This document shows, in pieces, positions 15,561 through 24,833 of a DNA stretch of 64,000 nt. Position 1 is the stretch's first letter. The number at the start of each line of letters is the position of its first letter. The notes below the pieces were generated by a model. That model was not told where the DNA came from and searched no databases. It saw only the letters and a list, made by a program, of their open reading frames with translations. Origin of the DNA: Anaerolineales bacterium (lineage in GTDB: Bacteria; Chloroflexota; Anaerolineae; 4572-78; J111); contig JACKAU010000022.1 of assembly GCA_020634855.1 (NCBI GenBank), positions 55,109 to 119,108 on the forward strand, written 5' to 3'. The position numbers and the translations under genes are program-made.

Positions 15561-18308
15561 ATGATTGTTAATCGCTTACGTGAAGCCACTGTAGCCAAGA
15601 TACACGAAGATTTAGCGTTTGTTATGGGCTGTTTTCGAGAAGTCCTGGCGGAACTGGATGAGCCGGAGTTAGCGCAGGGCTTACCCTGGCCAAATGTAAC
15701 TGAGTCTCAACCATCGCCGGCCCTGCACCAACCGCGCCGAACGGCTCAGGCGTATTCCATTGCCTTTCAACTGCTAAATATGGTCGAGGAGAATGCCGCC
15801 GTCCAGATGCGGCGGATGATTGAAACGGAAGGGGATCTGGCCGAGGTGTCGGGCCTGTGGCAGCAAAACCTGCACCGGCTGAAAGAACAGGGCTTGACGG
15901 GTCGCCACATTGCCGAAAGCCTGGCCCAGATGCAGGTCGAACCGGTGTTGACGGCCCACCCGACCGAAGCCAAACGAGCCACCGTGCTGGAACATCACCG
16001 GCGGCTGTACCTACTGCTGGTCAGACGGGAGAATCAAATGTGGACGCCATCCGAGCGAGAAGCGATTCGGACGGCGGTTAAGGTCGAATTAGAGCGGCTG
16101 TGGCGAACCGGCGAGATCTATCTGGAAAAGCCGGATGTCGCCTCGGAGCGGCGGAACATTATTTACTATCTGCACAATGTCTTTCCCCTGGTTCTGCCGG
16201 AACTGGATCGCCGCCTGCGCTACGCATGGCAGGCGATGGGTTTCGACCCCGCCCTGTTGGAAACCCCGTTCCAATTACCCCGGCTCTCTTTCGGCAATTG
16301 GGTCGGCGGCGATCGCGACGGCCATCCCTTGGTTACCGCCACAGTTACCCAAGACACCCTGGCCGATCTCCGCCAGACAGCGCTGCGACTGCTTCAGCAG
16401 CAGTTGATCGACCTGGCCGTGCGCCTCAGTTTATCCGAACATTTGCAGACACCACCCCAGCCCCTACGCGATTGGATTGCCGATGCAGCCCATTCGCTGG
16501 GGAAACGCGGCCGGCAAGCGCTAGCCCGAAACCCTGAAGAACCCTGGCGGCAAATTGTGAATTTGATTGTAGCCAAGCTGCCGCTTGGAACGGCGGAGAC
16601 GCCTGCCGCCGGAAACGCCTATCGCTCTGCGGCTGAGCTAATCGCCGATCTAACCCAACTGCGCCAAAACCTGCTAGCGGTCAAAGCCCAGCACATCGCC
16701 CAGATGGATCTTGATCCCATTATCAGAACCGTCCAAACGTTTGGTTTTCACCTGGCGGCGTTGGATATTCGCCAAAATAGCCGTTTTCACGATTTGGCCG
16801 TAGCGCAGTTGATGGCGGCAGCCGGATTAGATGGGGCTGACTTTCCCCAATGGACGGAGGCGCAGCGGCTTGAGTTCTTGAATCGAGAGTTATTGTCGCC
16901 TCGACCCTTTACCCGGCCTGATACAAACCTGGGCGCCGAAGCCGAAGCGGTCTTAAGCTGTTATCGGGTGGTGGTGGCCCACATCCGGCAACACGGGCCA
17001 GACGGTCTGGGCGCGCTCATTGTCAGTATGACCCGCAGTTTATCGGACCTGTTGGTAGTCTACCTGTTGGCTCGTGAGGTGGGCCTGGCAGGGCAAACCG
17101 ACCAGGGGTTAGTTTGCCAACTGCCCGTGGCGCCTCTGTTTGAAACTATCGATGATTTGCAACAAGCGCCCCAAATTCTGGAGGCGTTTCTGGCCCACCC
17201 GTTAACCCGGCGCAGTCTGGCCTACCAGCAAGCACGGCGCGGCCTGACGCAGCCGGTGCAGCAAGTCATGGTTGGCTACAGCGACAGTAATAAAGATGGC
17301 GGGATTTTTGCCAGTTTGTGGAATTTGTATCGGGCCCAAGCAGAACTGGCGGACGTGGGGCAACGGCACGGCGTACGGATTCGCTTCTTCCACGGTCGAG
17401 GTGGGACCATTAGCCGGGGCGCCGGGCCAACCCATCGCTTTATCAATGCCTTACCGCAATCGGCGCTCAACGGCGATTTACGCATGACGGAACAGGGCGA
17501 AACCATCGCTCAGAAATACGCCAACCGGCTCAACGCGGCCTACAACCTGGAACTGCTGCTGGCCGGAACTACGGGGGCTACCCTGCGGCAACAGTCCGAC
17601 GAGACGTTATCGCACCCGCTGGAGCCGGTCATGGACCAATTGGCCGACCAGAGCCGGCAAGCCTATGAAGCGCTGTTGCAAACCGAGGGGTTTGTGACCT
17701 TTTTCCGCCAGGCCACCCCCATCGATGCCATTGAAGCCAGCCGCATTGGCTCGCGGCCGGCCCGCCGTACCGGCCAACAAACCATCGCCGATCTGCGCGC
17801 CATCCCCTGGGTTTTCAGTTGGGGGCAGGCTCGCTTTTATCTGTCAGGTTGGTACGGGGTGGGCACCGCGCTGGCCTGGCTGTCGGCCGCAGAGCCGGCC
17901 ACGTTCGCCTTGGTGCGGGAACAGAACTTTGTCTGGTCGCCGCTTCATTACATCATCAGTAATGCCGCCACCAGCATCGCGACCGCCGATCTGGACATCA
18001 TGCGGACGTATGCGGCTCTGGTTGAAGCTGAGTCTCTCCGTCAGCGGGTGATGGACTTAATTGCCGCCGAGTATGAGCGCACGCGTGAGATGCTCGAGCA
18101 AATCTACGCCGGCCCCCTGTCGGAACGGCGCCCTAATGTCCACCAACTGCTGGCTCTGCGCCAACAGGGACTACGCCTGCTACATCACCAGCAAATTGAA
18201 CTACTGCAGCAGTGGCGCAGCGGCTCCGACGAGCAAAAGCAAGAGATTGTGCCCCAATTGCTGCTAACGGTCAATGCCATCGCCAGCGGTCTACGCACGA
18301 CAGGCTAG
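15561..18308 (+). CDS. ppc: Phosphoenolpyruvate carboxylase
   Basis: 915 residues, normal for bacterial PEPC, which makes oxaloacetate from PEP and bicarbonate. ATG at 15561 is preferred over the GTG at 15558 because AAAGGAG lies 7 bp away. Signature blocks are all present: LTAHPTEAKR with catalytic His133, GNWVGGDRDGHP, LAALDIRQNSRFH, VMVGYSDSNKDGG, FHGRGGTISRGAG, TEQGETIAQKYAN and the C-terminal NAIASGLRTTG. The usual C-terminal NTG is shifted to TTG. It is apparently monocistronic and anaplerotic; its end abuts the insertion-sequence region. Confidence 0.96.
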   Translation: MIVNRLREATVAKIHEDLAFVMGCFREVLAELDEPELAQGLPWPNVTESQPSPALHQPRRTAQAYSIAFQLLNMVEENAAVQMRRMIETEGDLAEVSGLWQQNLHRLKEQGLTGRHIAESLAQMQVEPVLTAHPTEAKRATVLEHHRRLYLLLVRRENQMWTPSEREAIRTAVKVELERLWRTGEIYLEKPDVASERRNIIYYLHNVFPLVLPELDRRLRYAWQAMGFDPALLETPFQLPRLSFGNWVGGDRDGHPLVTATVTQDTLADLRQTALRLLQQQLIDLAVRLSLSEHLQTPPQPLRDWIADAAHSLGKRGRQALARNPEEPWRQIVNLIVAKLPLGTAETPAAGNAYRSAAELIADLTQLRQNLLAVKAQHIAQMDLDPIIRTVQTFGFHLAALDIRQNSRFHDLAVAQLMAAAGLDGADFPQWTEAQRLEFLNRELLSPRPFTRPDTNLGAEAEAVLSCYRVVVAHIRQHGPDGLGALIVSMTRSLSDLLVVYLLAREVGLAGQTDQGLVCQLPVAPLFETIDDLQQAPQILEAFLAHPLTRRSLAYQQARRGLTQPVQQVMVGYSDSNKDGGIFASLWNLYRAQAELADVGQRHGVRIRFFHGRGGTISRGAGPTHRFINALPQSALNGDLRMTEQGETIAQKYANRLNAAYNLELLLAGTTGATLRQQSDETLSHPLEPVMDQLADQSRQAYEALLQTEGFVTFFRQATPIDAIEASRIGSRPARRTGQQTIADLRAIPWVFSWGQARFYLSGWYGVGTALAWLSAAEPATFALVREQNFVWSPLHYIISNAATSIATADLDIMRTYAALVEAESLRQRVMDLIAAEYERTREMLEQIYAGPLSERRPNVHQLLALRQQGLRLLHHQQIELLQQWRSGSDEQKQEIVPQLLLTVNAIASGLRTTG

Positions 18309-18335
18309 GTGATGCTGTAAAGTCATCAAGCCCCG

Positions 18336-18487
18336 CCGGAGTTTGTTACCATTGCCCGTTGGGATAAACTGGAAGACTGGCAAGCCTTTTGGGGGCGTCA
18401 AAGCTACCGGAAATGGAGACCATGCACACCTTAGCTAAGCGTTTGTCAGTCGAAGCGTTCGAAGAGATACACGATTACACCATTTAG
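18336..18487 (+). pseudogene. Remnant of an antibiotic biosynthesis monooxygenase (ABM)-like gene
   Basis: Two frames together read like a short ABM-domain protein. 18336 onward gives PEFVTIARWDKLEDWQAFWG before a stop; frame 2 from ATG 18422 gives MHTLAKRLSVEAFEEIHDYT and a stop at 18487. The first half is the beta-strand/helix with conserved Trp, and RLSVEAFEEI is a common C-terminal block. The N-terminus is missing and the two parts are in different frames, so the gene is dead. It lies between ppc and the IS630-like element. Confidence 0.6.
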
Positions 18488-18605
18488 CCATATGAGTTGG
18501 GCCAAAGCACGACATTCCACCCGCCCTGTATCCGTCGGATTTCGCGCCTCACCCCGACCTACTGACTCACCAGCCTGACGCCGCAATTCATTGTCATTCC
18601 CCCTA

Positions 18606-19715
18606 AGTACAAACAAAAAGATTTTGGTGGATGAGATGGGTCACCTATACTAAGGTGTATGAACCCAATTGAAATAAGACCACTAAGTCAAATGGAACTG
18701 AACGAACTGGATGAATTGTATCATCAGACGAAACAGGTTCGGGTCCGAACGAGAGCCCAAATGATCTTGCTGGCAGTTGAACAGCAAATGACGGCTCCCA
18801 GATCGCTCAGATTGTTCGCAAAATGACCAAACGGTCCGACGATGGATCAAACGTTACAATGCCGAAGGAGTTAACGGACTGTTTGATGCCCCGTCCGGGG
18901 ACGCCGGTTAAAGTGACGGCGGAATACCACGACCAGTTAATCCAAGTTGTGCGTCGACGGCCCCGTAGTCTGGACTTACCTTACTCCCTGTGGACATTGC
19001 AACGGCTGGTTGACTATATGGCTGAAGAGACCGGTCTGCGGGTCTCAACCGAAACGGTTCGCTTACACTTGAAGGCGGAGGATATAGTCATCAGCCGCCC
19101 CAGCACAAGGTCAGTAGCCCTGACCCAGAATATATGGTAAAAAAAGACGATTGAAGAAAAACGAGACAACTTGAAACCCAATGAAGTTTTCTACTATGCT
19201 GACGAATTTAACATTAGCTGGCGTCCGACCTTGCAGGGCGATGTGGAGTCCCAAAGGCCAACAGGTCATGATCCCGACCCCAGGTCAGCCCAAAAAGCAT
19301 TACGGCATCGGGGGTCAACTATCATACCGGCCAGACAGTCGTATTAATCCGCTAACGAAAACGACGGTCAGAAATTGCTGAGTTCTTACAAACATTGCTC
19401 GATAAACACCCCGATCAAGTTGTCTATGTCGCCTGGGACAACTTTACCGCTCATCAAGATGATGAAGTTGAGGCGGTTGTCCGTGGGGCTACAGGCCGGT
19501 TGGTTTTGCTTTACTTGCCCACTTACAGTCCCTGGCTCAATCCTATTGAAATGTTGTGGCGTCACTTCCGGCGTGAAGTCACCCATTGTGAACTTTTGAA
19601 ACGGTTAAGGCTCTCTTAGCTGCGACCCGTAATTTCTTTGACCGCTACAATCAGATGCCAAACCGTCTTCTTTCTATTATTGGCTCTAATGCCGCATAAT
19701 TTTTTTGCTTGTACT
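18606..19715 (+). mobile_element. IS630-like insertion sequence, degraded
   Basis: Terminal inverted repeats AGTACAAACAAAAAG (18606-18620) and TTTTTTGCTTGTACT (19701-19715) are each flanked by TA (18604-18605 and 19716-19717), the expected TA target duplication of IS630/mariner elements. Length 1110 bp. The internal transposase is frameshifted. It inserted into the 3' part of an IS701-like transposase. Confidence 0.85.
18659..19700 (+). pseudogene. IS630-family transposase, several frameshifts
   Basis: Frame 1 begins MNPIEIRPLSQMELNELDEL; after a shift near 18790 the HTH part continues (SQIAQIVRKNDQTVRRWIKRYNAEGVNGLFDAPSGD). The middle part has WTLQRLVDYMAEETGLRVSTETVRLHL and FYYADEFNISWRP. 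The C-terminal DDE domain (DQVVYVAWDNFTAHQDDEVE, LLYLPTYSPWLNPIEMLWRHFRREVTH) is in yet another frame. The DN...NPIE...WR pattern is diagnostic of IS630. At least three frame changes make it non-functional. Confidence 0.85.
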
Positions 19716-20459
19716 TAGCTTAAGCCGAGCCAAATCGGTCATTGCCAGGTCATTGGTGGCCCAGTATTCAATGTGGTTTTCTGTAACCCCTATCTTGAAA
19801 ACCTTGATCAAGCCAAACCCTTTCAGATGAACGATGGTGCCGGTCGCCACCAGCGGGACTGAGGCCACAGGCTGATTACCGCTCCGGTCGGGATTGACCA
19901 GGCGGTCAGCCGGCAAACGGGTCAACCAGCGGCCAAACAAGCGGCTCACCAGTTTCAGATTGTCCAAACCGGCGTACCAGCTATCGAAACAGACACATTC
20001 GGGGCGGAAACCGCGTGCATAAGCTTGCTCCATCATTGCCTGAAAATGGTCATTCTTGGTCAAGCCATCCTGCTTTTTGTGGTAAATCCGATAGTCAACC
20101 GGAATGTACCGTTCGCCATCGGTCCACAGCAACGTCACCAGATTGATGCCTTGCACCACCCGTTTGTGTTTGCCCGACCAATGGCGGGTTACTAACTCGA
20201 TATCGCGACTGTACAGCTTATCGAGCGTACTATCGTCAATGAGCAGGATCCCTTGCTTTAACTCAACCTGCTCTTGGGCTTCTTGCCACAACCGCTCGGT
20301 GGTTACCATCAAGCGGTGCAGCAAGCGGGTGATGGCATCGTGGGCGGGTCCATCTTCTTCTTCCGGTTGAACCCGCGCCGCTTCGGTGCAGCTATACACC
20401 CGCTGGGTTCCGATTAGAAAATTGATGTAATCATACTCGTTTACTTTGGGGGCATTCAT
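19716..20459 (-). pseudogene. IS701-like transposase, 3' truncated
   Basis: About 248 native residues starting at ATG 20459 (AGGGG upstream). DDE-type features shared with the intact transposase at 48714 are LLIDDSTLDK versus VFDDTVLDK, RHWSGKHKRVVQGINLVT versus RQYSGNAKKVIKGIGVVT, and VCFDSWYAGLDNL versus VLMDTWYATKKL. It ends at TNDLAMTDLARL; the next residues come from the IS630-like end. The C-terminal acidic block (WKIEQLHRE in the relative) is missing, so it is inactive. Confidence 0.85.
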
Positions 20460-20500
20460 TCCCCTATTTTACTCTTTTTATGCTCAACTGCGTAACTCAT
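19716..20500 (-). mobile_element. IS701-like insertion sequence, truncated at both ends
   Basis: The sequence upstream of the transposase on the minus strand (20460-20500) parallels the left end of the intact IS701-like element at 48655: both have an ACTTACGCA-like/AGTTACGCA end, then GCATAA and a purine-rich AATAGGG before the ATG. The 3' end was cut by the IS630-like insertion and the 5' end was hit by the ISAs1-like insertion, whose target duplication contains the AGTTACG end. Confidence 0.7.
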
Positions 20501-21712
20501 TAGGGCAATCGCATACTAAAGTAACAGGACTTTAAGAAGATAATCGGTACTCCAACCAGCTTTCTTGCGTTTGGCTTGAATGCCACATTTGGCAGAGGGT
20601 TCTTGTTTTAGCAGGTTCAAAGCCCAGTGACGCCAGATGGCGAAATTTTGAGCAGCGTGTTCCGTACGAACCCGACATTGATCCTCGTCAAAAGCAACAT
20701 CCAAAACCCAATGGAGTTGGTTTTCAATGGTCCAATGAGTGCGGATGGCATCACAAAAGTTTATCAGCCTTACTTTCAAGGCTGGATAAGTAGTAGCGGA
20801 CTTCAACCGTGACCCTATCGGTTTGACGACGTTCAGTCCGAACCATAGCCAGGGTCTGCAATTTAGCCCAAGCGGAGGCATTGCGCACAAAGGAAAATAA
20901 TCAGCGGCACTGGTCGTCCAACATTCCCGGATTTCGATGCGTCCATGACCTTTATCAACCGTTTTATGATAATCACAATCAACATAGTTGGTTTCGGCGG
21001 CATAGGCAAACAACTCCTGAACATCTTCAAATACGCCGCTATGATTGCCTTTGAGAGCCAGCACATAATCGGCCTCTTGGGCTACAATCTGGGCGGCAAT
21101 TTCTTTCTGACACCCCATTGCATCAATCGTAACAATGCAGCCACTTAATTCCAGAAGTTGTAATAGCTTGGGAATAGCTGTAATTTCATTGGATTTGTCA
21201 TCAACTTTTACTTGACCCAGTACCAATTTGTTCTCAGCCGCCCAGGCACTGACCATCCAGATGGCTTGCCGGTCGTTGCTTCGGTCATCGGGATCGCCGT
21301 AATTTTTACCATCAATTGGGACAACCTGTCCTGCCGTCATTGAAAATACAGCTTGAACCCATTTCAGAAAACAGTTTTGAAACTGTTCAGGGTCAAGTTT
21401 GGCAAAAACCGACCAAATGTGTCGTGGAAGGAATACCACCTTCTAATTCTAGAAATTGTTCAAACCAACTTTGTTTCTCTTTTCCAAATTGGGATACTTC
21501 TGTCCAAGTATCCGCCCCAGCGATAATGGCACATAAGGCGATGGTAATAATATCTATCAGTTGATGGTGTACCAGATATTCAACCCGAGGGTCTGCCATC
21601 TCATCAAAATATTCCTCTATACTTGCTGTTGGGTTTTTGTTCATCTCATCCTCCCTTTGTTTCTTGTGAAGGATATTTTTACTTCAACTCCTTTGAGTAT
21701 GCGATTGCCCTA
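20501..21712 (-). mobile_element. ISAs1-like insertion sequence with 10-bp target duplication
   Basis: Terminal inverted repeats begin TAGGGCAATCGCATACT (20501-20517) and end with the complement (AGTATGCGATTGCCCTA, ending 21712). They are flanked by identical CGTAACTCAT at 20491-20500 and 21713-21722. Length 1212 bp. The duplication is still perfect, so the insertion is relatively recent, although its transposase is frameshifted. Confidence 0.92.
20516..21644 (-). pseudogene. ISAs1-family transposase, frameshifted
   Basis: N-terminal part 21644 to about 21420: IEEYFDEMADPRVEYLVHH, IITIALCAIIAGADTWTEV (DDE_Tnp_1-associated domain). After a shift near 21420-21435 it continues RHIWSVFAKLDPEQFQNCF, VVPIDGKNYG, DAMGCQKEIAAQIV, LALKGNHSGVFEDV, and THWTIENQLHWVLDVAFDEDQ. 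Between about 20755 and 20880 the native reading (VRTERRQTDRVTVEVRYYLSS) lies in another frame, so two further compensating shifts are present. At least three frame changes indicate a dead gene. Confidence 0.88.
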
Positions 21713-21724
21713 CGTAACTCATAA

Positions 21725-21973
21725 GGAAATGAACTTAAGTTTAACCCGGCCGATCCGGAGCAGGGTATCTTTCTACTGGCGATGAAGGATGGCCGGCGAG
21801 ACACCGATCAAGCGCCGTTTCGTATCGAGTATGTGGCAACCAACACGAGTAAAGAGTTGATCTTCCTCGTTCCGGCCGACCTGCCGCCGGGCGCGTATCG
21901 GGTGGAAGTCCGCGCTCGCTTTGGGAAACACCTTCGCAGCGGTCAATTGCGCGACGTGCTGATGGTGGTGTAG
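21725..21973 (+). pseudogene. C-terminal fragment of a DUF4469-like protein
   Basis: The frame is open from the codon after a stop at 21722 and reads NELKFNPADPEQGIFLLAMKDG ... NTSKELIFLVPADLPPGAYRVEVRARFG ... LRSGQLRDVLMVV. This is an Ig-like beta domain as in the C-terminus of DUF4469/HU-like proteins (GxYxLEVR and R.G.L...L pattern). The N-terminal HU-like part is absent; the insertion-sequence nest begins immediately upstream. Family assignment is by recall and moderate. Confidence 0.6.
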
Positions 21974-22014
21974 CGGTGGTGAAGCTGGGGTAAGCCGCTC
22001 ACCGCACTAAGGAT

Positions 22015-22100
22015 TCACCACAGAGCACACCAAGCAGGCCCAGAGAACACAGCGTTCTTTCTTTGAGATCTTTGGGTCTTCTCTGCGTCCTTTGTGGTGA
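22015..22100. repeat. Intergenic inverted repeat (TCACCACAGAG type)
   Basis: TCACCACAGAGCACACC at the left pairs with GTCCTTTGTGGTGA at the right, with further partial pairing of CCAGAGAA and TTCTCTG. This kind of rRNA-unrelated 'CACCACAGAG' repeat is common between bacterial genes. Confidence 0.7.
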
Positions 22101-22132
22101 GACCCTCCTCATTCTAACTGAGTAACCATCCC

Positions 22133-22191
22133 ATTCTCGGCGAGAGTTAGGTTGATTCTCGACGAGAATGAGGGCGATTCTCGTCGAGAAC
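22133..22191. promoter_or_regulatory. Three palindromes at exact 22-bp spacing
   Basis: ATTCTCGGCGAGAGT (centre 22140), ATTCTCGACGAGAAT (centre 22162, perfect) and ATTCTCGTCGAGAAC (centre 22184). Centres are 22 and 22 bp apart, two DNA turns, so dimers would sit on one face. This looks like a multi-site operator or a structural repeat; the binding factor is unknown. Confidence 0.65.
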
Positions 22192-22201
22192 GGGGCTGCA
22201 T

Positions 22202-22239
22202 GCCCTAATGATTCAGGCACGATCATTAAGGCTTTTTGT
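22202..22239 (+). terminator. Hairpin plus T-run (copy of the 31810 terminator)
   Basis: Stem GCCCTAATGAT/ATCATTAAGGC with a 9-nt loop, then TTTTT. The right half ACGATCATTAAGGCTTTTT recurs at 31834-31851. It would end transcription of the DUF4469 remnant gene. Confidence 0.75.
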
Positions 22240-22370
22240 TGCTTCTTTATTAGACGTGTTGCGAAATAAGGTAAACCTGAGTATTGTAACGATAAAATAG
22301 GATAAAGAAGGTGAAGCAGGTGATAAATATAAACCGAGCCTTAAAGTCAGAGCGTTTGCTGAAAGCGGAA

Positions 22371-23930
22371 TGTGTCAAGAAAAGTGAGACAGAATGAAAA
22401 AGAAATTAAAGAGCATTAATCGAGATCGGTGAGCCAGAACTGGGCTGATTGATCCAAACTTCAGTTGGAAGCGGAGCGAGGGTGGGTAAGCCACGCACAA
22501 AACGCTCCGGGTGTTGAGTATAGGCCAACTGTAAAACGTGTTGGCGTTGAGCCTGAACCTGGTCGGCCCAGCCATAGTGAACTGCGGCTGGGGTCAGCAA
22601 ATGCAAAGCCGAATGGTAATAGTCGGAGTTGTAGGCGGTCAAAAGGTGTGAGCCCAGGCATGAGCGTGCTGATAAGAGGGAAAGGTAGCGGGATAATCGG
22701 CTTGATATTTCATGGTTTTGAACTGGGCTTCGGAATAGGGATTGTCATTGGGCCGATAGGGTCGGGAATGAGACGGGGTGATCTCCAAATCCTTTAAGAG
22801 TTGAGCCACGGATTTAGCCCGCATCGGCCCCCGCGGTCAGCGTGCAAGGTCAATTGGCGCGGCGGGATGCCTTGGTTATGGCAGGCGGTGGCAATGAGTT
22901 GTTGGGCCAGGATTTCCGATTCCTGCTCGGCTAACAACCAGCCGACAACAAAACGGCTGAAGATGTCGAGCATAACATACAGGTAGAAGGGGCATATTTG
23001 ACCGGGCTTTTAAGTTGGGTGATATCCCAACTCCAGACTTGGTTGGGGCCGGTGGCCACCAACTCGGGTTTAGTATAGACAGGGTGACGCCGTTGGGGGC
23101 GGCGTTCCCGAACTTCGTGATGGTCAGCCAGAATGCGATACATCGTCCGCCAATGGCACAGGTAGCGACCCTCATCCAGTAAGGTGGCATACACTTGCCG
23201 GGGAGCGTGGTCCACAAAACGCTCACTATTGAGTATCTGGCGCACCCTCTGCCGTTCCGGCTCACTCAAGGCCCGACTGGGCTTGGGACGCGGTTGGGTC
23301 ACCTTAGCCGGTTGGCGGGCCCGATAGAAGGTACTGCGCGGGATACCTAACTGCTGATGATGTTTGGCTGACCCCCAATTGCGGGGCTAATTGCTGCGCC
23401 AAAGTTATCATTTCGGCTCGTCCGTTGTCGTCAGCTGTAGCCCAAGTAGTTGTGAAACTTTTTTTGGATATCGATCACCAACTGGGCTTGGGCCAGCGCT
23501 TGTTGCAACCGTTCATTTTCTCGCTTCAGGCGCGCGTTTTCAGCCGCCTGGGCGTCGGTCGGCGGCCCTGTTTTGGTCCGGCGGCCGCTTCTAATTCACC
23601 CCCGCTTTTGGGCTTGTCGCCAGCGGCTCTGGCGGGACGAATACAACCCTTCCTGTCTCAACAAGGCCCCGATTTGGCCGTTGTCGCTGCATTGCTCGGC
23701 CTCCGCTACAATTTGCCGTTTGTAGCTCGGACTGAACTGGCGCCGGCTGGCGGATACAACGACTTCCGGGTCCGGTACGGCTGCCTTGAGTTGTCTGTTT
23801 ACGTTGGGTTCAATACTGGGTTGTTGTTCATTAATACTGGGTTGTTGGGCGTGAGACATTTGTTTCTCCTTGTCATCATTATATTCGACTCTATTTTCTT
23901 CGTTAATCTTGTCTCACTTATTGTGGCACA
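22371..23930 (-). mobile_element. IS3-like insertion sequence, degraded
   Basis: Ends TGTGTCAAGAAAAGTGAGAC (22371) and, in reverse complement from 23930, TGTGCCACAATAAGTGAGAC form inverted repeats, of the TG...CA type used by the IS3 family. Length 1560 bp. No clear target duplication is visible, consistent with loss of adjacent DNA. Confidence 0.75.
22406..23859 (-). pseudogene. IS3-family OrfA/OrfB, frameshifted
   Basis: OrfA: from ATG 23859, a Pro/Gln-rich start and then RRQFSPSYKRQIVAEAEQCSDNG with a LRQEGLYSSRQSRWRQ helix, the IS3 HTH. OrfB fragments follow in several frames: EPERQRVRQILNSERFVDHAPRQVYATLLDEG (23302 down), WSWDITQLKSP with the first catalytic Asp, ITPSHSRPYRPNDNPYSEAQFKTMKY (22824 down) with the last Glu, and YHSALHLLTPAAVHYG. 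The pieces cover the integrase domain but need several frame changes. Confidence 0.85.
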
Positions 23931-24507
23931 CAGAGTGGTCCTGCCGAAACGCAAGATCCGCACCGTAGAAGAATTCATGCACCACTTTCCCGAGATCAAG
24001 GATATTTTCATTGATGGTACAGAACGCCCCGTGCAACGACCCCAAAAGGGCAAAGCCCAACGCAAGCACTATTCCGGCAAGCAAAAAGAGCATACGGTGC
24101 GCAACTTGGTTGTAACCGATGAACAAACCGCCATCTTGTGCTTAACCCCAACCAAACCAGGATCTCGACAGGATTATCATCGCTTCAAACAGTCTCAGCT
24201 TGGCGAGCACATTCCGACTGATGTCGGGGTCTGGGTTGATCTCGGTTTTATGGGCATCAAGAAAGATTATCCCCAACTCGATGTCGTGATGCCCCATAAA
24301 AGTAGTAAACACCATCCCTTGACCCCAGACCAAAAGGCTGACAACCAGACCATTAGCGCGGGCCGCATTGTGGTTGAGCATGCCTTGGCTGGCATCAAAC
24401 GGTTCCGCTGTTTAACCGATACCTATCGCAATAAAAGCCAATCTCTCGCTGATTTGTTCATGCTGGTCGCTTGTGGCTTGTGGAATTACCACCTTCGCCA
24501 CGCTTAA
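23931..24507 (+). pseudogene. IS5-family (DDE_Tnp_4-type) transposase, C-terminal part
   Basis: Native sequence resumes at RVVLPKRKIRTVEEFMHHFPEIKDIFIDGTERPVQRP (first Asp region), then HYSGKQKEHTVRNLVVTD, VWVDLGFMGIKK (second Asp) and RIVVEHALAGIKRFRC (Glu). Upstream coding in the same frame belongs to the IS3-like element. A short N-terminal piece, INRALKSERLLKAE, remains at 22320-22370. The protein cannot be made intact. Confidence 0.83.
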
Positions 24508-24568
24508 TCCTTTGACTTCTTACCTTATGCTGTCTCTTTTTTCGGCTCCTTATTTCACAAACATGTCT

Positions 24569-24597
24569 ATTAGGATCAGGCGCGATCCTAATTTGTT
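24569..24597 (+). terminator. Small hairpin at the left edge of the TIR operon region
   Basis: Perfect 9-bp stem ATTAGGATC/GATCCTAAT, 6-nt loop AGGCGC, then TTTGTT. Its layout resembles the hairpins at 22202 and 31810, but stem sequence differs. It may be a terminator or an island boundary mark. Confidence 0.55.
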
Positions 24598-24771
24598 ATG
24601 CGCAATTTGACTGTGGGAATGGCTCGGGCAATATAATTTCCAAATTAAGGAGATTAGGGATTATTTAACCAAAATTCCCCGTAAAATCCTTGGGAGGTTA
24701 TAACTTCAAGCACTTTTGTAACTTCTAATCAGTACTGCCTATTAATGAAACAATACTGGTCAGAAAGCTAA

Positions 24772-24800
24772 TTGTAAGCGGATAATAGTTATGATAGAAT
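24772..24800 (+). promoter_or_regulatory. Possible promoter with lac-operator-like core
   Basis: TTGTAA (24772-24777), 17-bp spacer, TAGAAT (24795-24800). The segment TTGTAAGCGGATAAT overlapping it closely resembles the E. coli lac operator core. No LacI-family gene is in the window, so the resemblance may be chance. It would drive the short ORF at 24834 and perhaps the TIR operon. Confidence 0.35.
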
Positions 24801-24833
24801 AAAGTTGTGTAAACATAAACCTCTGGAGGCTAG

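Larger units (their letters stand above)
22251..24569 (+). mobile_element. IS5-like insertion sequence interrupted by an IS3-like element
   Basis: Ends match as inverted repeats: TAGACGTGTTGCGAAATAAG at 22251 and, in reverse complement, TAGACATGTTTGTGAAATAA ending at 24569. The 5' transposase bit (22320-22370) and 3' part (23931-24507) are separated by an IS3-like element. About 100 residues of the transposase N-terminal region are missing, so a deletion accompanied or followed the insertion. Confidence 0.75.

Noticed and set aside
23425..23930. N-terminal part of a 360-residue plus-strand frame before the IS5-like transposase
   Set aside because: It is antisense to the IS3-like OrfA region; only the part after 23931 is native transposase.
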